Part shown: positions 58,668-64,000 of the stretch, piece by piece
Layout: the number at the start of each line of letters is the position of its first letter
Position numbering within the stretch: position 1 is the first letter of the stretch
Source: Garcia nutans
Lineage: Eukaryota; Streptophyta; Magnoliopsida; Malpighiales; Euphorbiaceae
Direction: 5' to 3'
Assembly (NCBI GenBank): GCA_947685225.1
Contig: CANTUV010000008.1
Coordinates: 34,774,001 to 34,838,000, forward strand
DNA length: 64,000 nucleotides
Made by a program: the position numbers and the translations under genes
Notes under the pieces: generated by a model
What the model saw: only the letters and a program-made list of their open reading frames with translations
What the model was told of the DNA's origin: nothing
Databases searched by the model: none

Positions 58668-60051
58668 ATGAGAGAGAGAGATTTGAAAAAATATGTAAAA
58701 AAATATGAAGAAGTGTTTGCTTGGTCTTATGAAGATATGACGGGGATAGATCGAGACATAGCCGAGCATCATATTCCTACTTACACTCACATTAAACCTG
58801 TCAAACAAAAGCTTAGGCGACTAAGACCTGAGTGGGCTAAGTTGGTTATAGAAGAGGTCACTAAGTAAATACAAATGAAGTTCCTTGAAGTGATAGAATA
58901 CCCAGATTGGCTAGCCAACATAGTACAGTGCCAAAGAAAGATGGGAGAATAAGGGTTTGCGTGGACTATAGAGATCTAAAGAAGGCTTCTTCTAAGGATG
59001 ATTTTCCTTTACCTCATATAGATTTACTCATTGATAGTGTAGCCTCTAGTGTGCTACACTCATTTGTAGATGGATTTTCTGGATACAACCAAGTGTTAAT
59101 GCCCAAGAGGATAAAGCCAAAACTGCCTTCACTACTACATGGGGTATATTTTGTTATAGGGTGATGCCTTTCGGCTTAAAGAATGCTGGAGCAACCTACC
59201 AAAGGATGGCCATCACACTATTTAATGACATGATGCACAAAGAAGTTGAAATATATGTTGATGATATGATGGTAAAGTCGGATACAAGGGAGCAACACTT
59301 CCAGAACTTGGAATTATTCTTCGATAGAGCTTTGAAATATAAGCTACGATTAAACCCGAAGAAGTGTGTATTCAGTGTTACTTCAGGCAAATTGTTGGGA
59401 CATGTAATTGGTCTGAATGGTATTGAGATAGATCCTCACAAAGTCAAAGCAATCAGAGATATGTCAGCCCCAAAGATGAAGAGAGAAGTTCGGGGATTCG
59501 TTGGTAAACTGCAGTACATTAGCAGATTTATAGCAAAGCTCACAATAATCTGTGAGCCTTTCTTCAAGTTGCTTAGAAAGAATCAGCCGGTCATATGGAA
59601 TGAAGAATGTCAAAAGGCCTTTGACCCAATAAAAGAGTATTTGTTGAATCCACCTGTTTTGAAACCACCTAAACCCGGCAAACCTCTATTACTATACTTA
59701 GCAGTAGAAGAAGAGTCGATAGGAGCCATGCTAGCCCAAGCAGATGAGTCGGAGATTGAGCATGCCATTTACTATTTAAGTAGAAAGCTCCTACCTTATG
59801 AAATTAAGTATAGTATCATTGAAAAGACATGTATAGCCGTGGTTTGGTCTTCTAAGAAGTTGCGGCATTACTTTCAATCATATAGTGTGCAAGCAATTTC
59901 CAGGTTGGATCCAATGAAATACTTAAGGGAGACACCCTCTTTGATTGGGAAATTTGGTCGATGGTTGATAATATTAGAAGAATTTGAGATCGAGTATGTA
60001 ACCAGGAAAACAATCAAAGGTAGAGCGGTGGCAGAATTCCTGGCTCAATAA
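58668..60051 (+). pseudogene. Tat-B reverse transcriptase and RNase H
   Basis: Starts with the Tat linker YEEVFAWSYEDMTGIDRD and VKQKLRRLRPEWAKLVIEE, then RT pieces in shifting frames: PKKDGRIRVCVDYRDLKKAS, DGFSGYNQV, MPFGLKNAGATYQRM and active site YVDDMMVKS. The thumb and gypsy RNase H follow (IYYLSRKLLPYEIKYS) to AEFLAQ and a stop at 60049. At least three frame changes occur between 58868 and 59165. The 59161-60051 segment is open. Confidence 0.9.
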
Positions 60052-60129
60052 CCATTACCAGAAAGTGAAGAGGTAATCTTGGAATTTCGAGATGAACATT
60101 TAAAAGCAATTGAAGTACAAGGGTAGAAA

Positions 60130-60687
60130 ATGTATTTTGACGGAGCAGCGAACAGGAAAGGAGTAGGTTTGGGAGTTATACTAGAATCGCCCGAAGGGGA
60201 ACTCATCCCTTTAGCCAAAAAGTTGAAATTTAGGGCAACCAATAATATGGTGGAGTACGAAGCTTGTATTTTCGGTTTGAAAACCCTAATGATTATGAAG
60301 GTGGATAAGGTGGAAGTTTATGGAGATTCATTGCTAGTAGTATCCCAAGTAAATGGAGAGTGGGAGTTGAAAGAGGAAAAATTAAAACCATATCACCGTT
60401 ACTTGACCATGATGAAGAAGAATTTTAAGGAGTGTAGGTTTATACACCTGTCAAGAGAAGAAAATCAGATGGCTGATGCCCTAGCCAAATTGGCTTCGAT
60501 ATGGGAAAATCCTGTCAGCTTATTCCTTAAGCCTCTGATCTTGACCAGTTCATCAACTCCTTGCTATGAATATGAGACAATCATGGAAGTTGATACAGAC
60601 CATGATGTGTGGTATGATACTATAAGGAAATTTTTGGAAGAAAGAGAGTACCCGCTGGGGCAACAAAGAAAGAGAGAAGAGCCATAA
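60130..60687 (+). pseudogene. Tat-B second (archaeal-type) RNase H
   Basis: MYFDGAANRKGVGLGVILES, NNMVEYEACIFGLK, VEVYGDSLLVVSQVNGEWE and ENQMADALAKLAS match the type I RNase H acquired by Tat/Ogre elements, with the D-E-D catalytic set visible (FDGA, EYEA, GDSL) plus the C-terminal MADALA. A TAG at 60126-60128 just upstream separates it from RT-RNase H. A one-base slip near 60660 moves the following integrase to another frame. Confidence 0.88.
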
Positions 60688-60698
60688 GGAGGTGGTCA

Positions 60699-61413
60699 TT
60701 GCAATACATCACCTTCCATGGAGAGTTATATCGAAGATGTCCTGATGGAGTGCATTTGAGATGTTTAAGAAAGCCTGAAGTGGAGCGCATCATGTTAGAA
60801 ATACATGCGAGAAGTTGCGGTCCGCACATGAGTGGTTTGGCCCTAGTTAAGAAGATTATTCGACAAGGTTACTATTGGTTGACCATGGAGAGAGACTGTA
60901 TTGAGTTTGTTAAAAAGTGCCAACAATGCCAGATGTATGGTAACTTGAATCATATGCCTCCTGAAGGACTGCATTCAATGTCTTCACCCTGGCCATTTGC
61001 CACCTGGGTATCGACATTATAGGAGAAATACATCCGACAGCCTCAAACGGTCATCGTTTCATTGTAGTAGCAGTTGATTATTTTTCAAAATGGGTTGAAG
61101 CCGAATCCTTCAACAAGCTGGGTGCAAGTCAAATGGCTAGGTTTATCGAAAAGAATCTCATATGCAGATATGGGGTCCCGCACAGTATGATATCAGACAA
61201 TGGGGTACATTTTCAAGGAGCAGTTAAGGATTTATTCTCCAAGCACCAAATCCATCATCATCGATCCTCTCCTTATGGACCAATGGCTAATGGTGCCATG
61301 GAAGCAACAAATAAGACAATTAAGCAAATTCTGTCCAAGATGACCAAGACTTACAGGGACTGGTAAGAAATGCTTTCCTTTGATTTATGGGGATATAGGA
61401 TAAGCGTACGAAC
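60699..61413 (+). pseudogene. Tat-B integrase, truncated by a chromovirus LTR
   Basis: The zinc region (HARSCGPHMSG, CQQCQMYGNLNH) precedes the core (FIVVAVDYFSKWVEAESF, MISDNGVHFQGAVKDLF, NGAMEATNKTIKQILSKM) and KTYRDW. Frame breaks near 61019 and a TAG after KTYRDW (61366). The frame ends at 61413, just after ISVRT, where the LTR begins. Compare 9328-9856, the C-terminal part of a second copy. Confidence 0.9.
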
Positions 61414-64000
61414 TGTAATATCCCAAAGTGTGCCCTAGAAGTTTTGATATAATTGTTGTTTTAATTGGATGTATTGTTTATGTGTAATTGGAAAGAGAAA
61501 GGAAGTGATGAGAGAGTGTATATGTTATATATATAGTAATATATACAACATATACAAGTCATATATGTGAAGTCAAAGATGGTTAGTTATTGTTTTTAAA
61601 TTAATTAAGTTAATTAGTGGAATTGGAATTTTAAGTGAGTGGAAGAAGATATTTGGAATATTTTAATATTAATACTTGGAGGAGAGGGTTTTGAGGAGAT
61701 GATTTGACTTTGTGTTCTCTCTTTTCTTCTTTCTTTCTTTCTTTTGCCGTGGTCCATTTCATTTTCTTTCCTTTTCTTTCTTTTTCTTTTCCTTTGGCCG
61801 GCTATCAAAGAAATAAGAGAACAAGGGAGAGATTTGATCTTCTAAACTCAAGATCTAAGGAAGTTTTCGAGTGATCAAGTTGGAAAATTAAGAGTTTCTT
61901 CATCCTTGGTAAGTTTCCTCTTGATTCCTTGATTTTCTTTTAAGATGCGTTTGAGTTTGTTGGTTGATTGTTGATGGTATGTGATTATGTTTGATTGAGA
62001 TGTGTTTAAGAGTGTTTGATTCAAGTGATTTTGGATTTTGGGGTTGGATTAAAGGAAAGAGTAAGTTGTTGGAAGTGAAAGTATTGTGGTTGTGTTTTGG
62101 GTTTGTGGTGATGATTTTGATTTGTGTTGGATGTATGTTTTTAGTTGTGTTGGTGTTTTTACAAGTTTATTATGGTTCTTGGGTATGTTGAGCTAAGTTT
62201 GTTTGAAGTGGATTTTAGTGAAAGGAAGTGATTTCTTGGTTGTGTTGTTGATGTTGCCGGAATCTGGATTTTTGGCCTGACACGCCCATGAGCACGGCCA
62301 AGTATTTGGGCGTGTCGATGGTTCTGTGTTCTTGGATGGGTGACACGAGCAGTGACACGCCCATGTCACTGAATGTGTCACAGCTTCTGTGTAGTTGTAG
62401 TATTGACACGTCCAGTGACACGCCCATGTCACTGAGCATGTCATAGCTACTGTGTTGGTGAGGAATTGACACGGCCGTGAACACGCCCATGTTGTTGGAC
62501 GTGTCAATGTTTCTGTGAGACAGTATGTATTACACGTTCAGTGACATGCCCGTGGTGCTGAGCGTGTTAAAGCTTCTGTGTTGTGAGTTTAGGGCACGGT
62601 CAGGGACACGCCCGTGTTGATGAGCGTGTCATGTCTAGGGTTTGCCCTAGTTGGTTCTTAGTCTTATTATCTCTTGTGTATCTCTAAGTGAGTATGTATT
62701 ATCACCTTTGGTTTAGGTATTGAAGAGGTTGAATTGTCCTAACCTAGGTGGTGAAGAATTCTTGAAAGAGAAAGGTTGTAGATTGGTGTGAGTTGTTCCT
62801 AAGGTAAGTACAAACTACATCATTGCATACACTCACATGATTTGATACTTAACATATTTGATTATACATATGCTAAGCAATTGATTACAGGATTAAAACA
62901 TTTGATGGAATATGAAAGGTATGTTGATACAATTGGTTGTGTATACTTGAATGATCAATTGATTTAATGTGATTGAGATATAATGAGATATAAAATCAAT
63001 GTGATTGGTTATGATGCTGATGTTAATGCACTTGATATTGTATATTATCTTGATGAGACATGAAGCCATGGTTGTTGGCTATAATGATACTAATGAGATG
63101 ATTGAGGCATGGTTGCCTATTTTGATTATGAGATATGAAGCCATGGTTGTTGGCTATAATGATGAGAAAGAAATGTATAAAGATATAAATGAAAAGATTA
63201 TGTGTCTAATTTGTTATTCAACCTTCAGAGTTCTGGGTTTGGCGGCATGCCAATAAAGTACTGGATAGGTGAAAAGACCGGGTCGTAAGCCGATTCCAGT
63301 TGATAAATTTGAAATGTGAATTATAGTAACAGTCTTGCCGGGTTGAGGATCTCCTCGAGTTTAGCGGGTTGAGGTCCAAGAGACTGGGTCTGTTACCCTA
63401 TCCATGGATAGAGATATATATGTATCACCTACGGGCTTGATGATTATGATATGGACCAAAGCAGTAACTCTGAACTTTGAATAACATATTAGTGTCTTTT
63501 GGGCCCATACGTGCCTTTGTGTCAATGTAAATCATAAATGATGAAATAAATAAATAATAAGATTCTTGAGAATTGTTTATATGTTTGAGATTATGACATT
63601 TGCATTTCATTAAAGTATAATATTATTATAGTTTGTACCATTAAGCCGTTGGCTTAGCGCGATTGTGGTTCATCGCACAGGTGACAGAGAAGAACCAGAG
63701 AGTTCCTCTAGACCTAGTAGAGTCTAGATTTTGAGGCGTTGATAGTGGAGCTAAAAGATCAAAGACGTACTGCCAAACATGTATATATATATTTTATGTT
63801 TTGTAAAACTTGAGTTTTGATGTATAAGTATTTGTAAATTATTATTATATTTTCCGCTGCTTTTAAATAAACATTTTTATCTTTTGTCTTTTATAATTTC
63901 TTTTAAATGTTTTAAATTTGTTCATATTTTTGTAAAGGGATGAGTCATTTGTTTAGTAAATAGTGGCAATTCTATATTCAGTATATGTATATTACGATCG
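61414..64000 (+). repeat. Chromovirus LTR in Tat-B integrase, runs off window
   Basis: TGTAATATCCCAAAG... with the features of the Chromo-2 LTR: hairpin near 61518-61556, a large TGACACGCCCATG motif array at 62275-62640, the TAGCGGGTTGAG block near 63360 and TAAGCCGTTGGCTTAGCGCG near 63644. Expected TSD is CGAAC (61409-61413). Whether it is solo or the 5' LTR of a full element cannot be seen. Confidence 0.92.

Larger units (their letters stand above)
57443..61413 (+). mobile_element. Tat-B, Tat-lineage Ty3/gypsy element, partial and decayed
   Basis: Gag C-terminus, RT-RNase H, a second separate RNase H domain and integrase, in that order. The extra RNase H between RT-RNase H and integrase is the hallmark of Tat elements. 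The 5' part is absent: the GC-rich repeat abuts gag. A chromovirus LTR inserted at 61414 cuts the integrase. No protease motif was found. Confidence 0.9.

Overview
The window is plant nuclear DNA made almost entirely of nested LTR retrotransposons. I found no host protein-coding gene, tRNA, rRNA or CRISPR array. The lineages present are SIRE-like Ty1/copia, Tekay/Del-type chromoviruses with a C-terminal chromodomain, and Tat-type Ty3/gypsy with a second RNase H. Together with long AT-rich LTRs and primer sites matching initiator tRNA-Met, they point to a repeat-rich angiosperm, probably a eudicot. I cannot name the family or species. Lineage names rest on motif and domain-order recognition, not on a database search.

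Layout. (1) 1-9327, minus strand: a SIRE-like copia element (Copia-1) with gag, broken pol and a frameshifted extra 3' ORF. Its 3' LTR is cut by the window edge, and it sits inside the integrase of a Tat element (Tat-A). (2) 9328-11101: the 3' end of Tat-A, with a GAAA-loop hairpin array and remains of an antisense ORF. (3) 11102-16029, minus: a non-autonomous element of two about 2.2-2.4 kb LTRs around a 306 bp interior. (4) 16057-32970, minus: a second non-coding element. Its left end is a 1000 bp LTR-derived palindrome and its interior is 3.5 kb of G-poor DNA. Its right LTR is split by (5) 21321-31190, plus: a very young chromovirus (Chromo-1) with equal 2809 bp LTRs, TSD CAAGC and a defective gag-pol.

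(6) 32971-57442: a GC-rich 243 bp repeat in forward-reverse-forward order, split by (7) 33329-57043, plus: Chromo-2 (TSD CTGCC). Chromo-2 carries a solo LTR (36227-38784) and a full-length Ty1/copia, Copia-2 (40993-52017, TSD GTTTA). Copia-2 in turn carries a solo LTR (42725-45545, TSD GATTC), giving four insertion levels. (8) 57443-61413, plus: a decayed Tat element (Tat-B) with gag, RT-RNase H, a second RNase H and integrase. (9) 61414-64000: another chromovirus LTR inserted in Tat-B, running off the window.

How they work together: no element here has an intact full coding set. The non-coding elements share U5-like LTR ends, primer site, a TTTCGAGG(A)CGAAA-type hairpin and the purine tract with the chromoviruses, so they look like parasites of that machinery. 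The chromovirus gag genes are killed mainly by Gln-to-amber changes, a pattern expected from deamination of methylated CHG cytosines. The LTR palindrome and the GC-rich inverted repeat are the two structures that ordinary retrotransposon annotation explains least.
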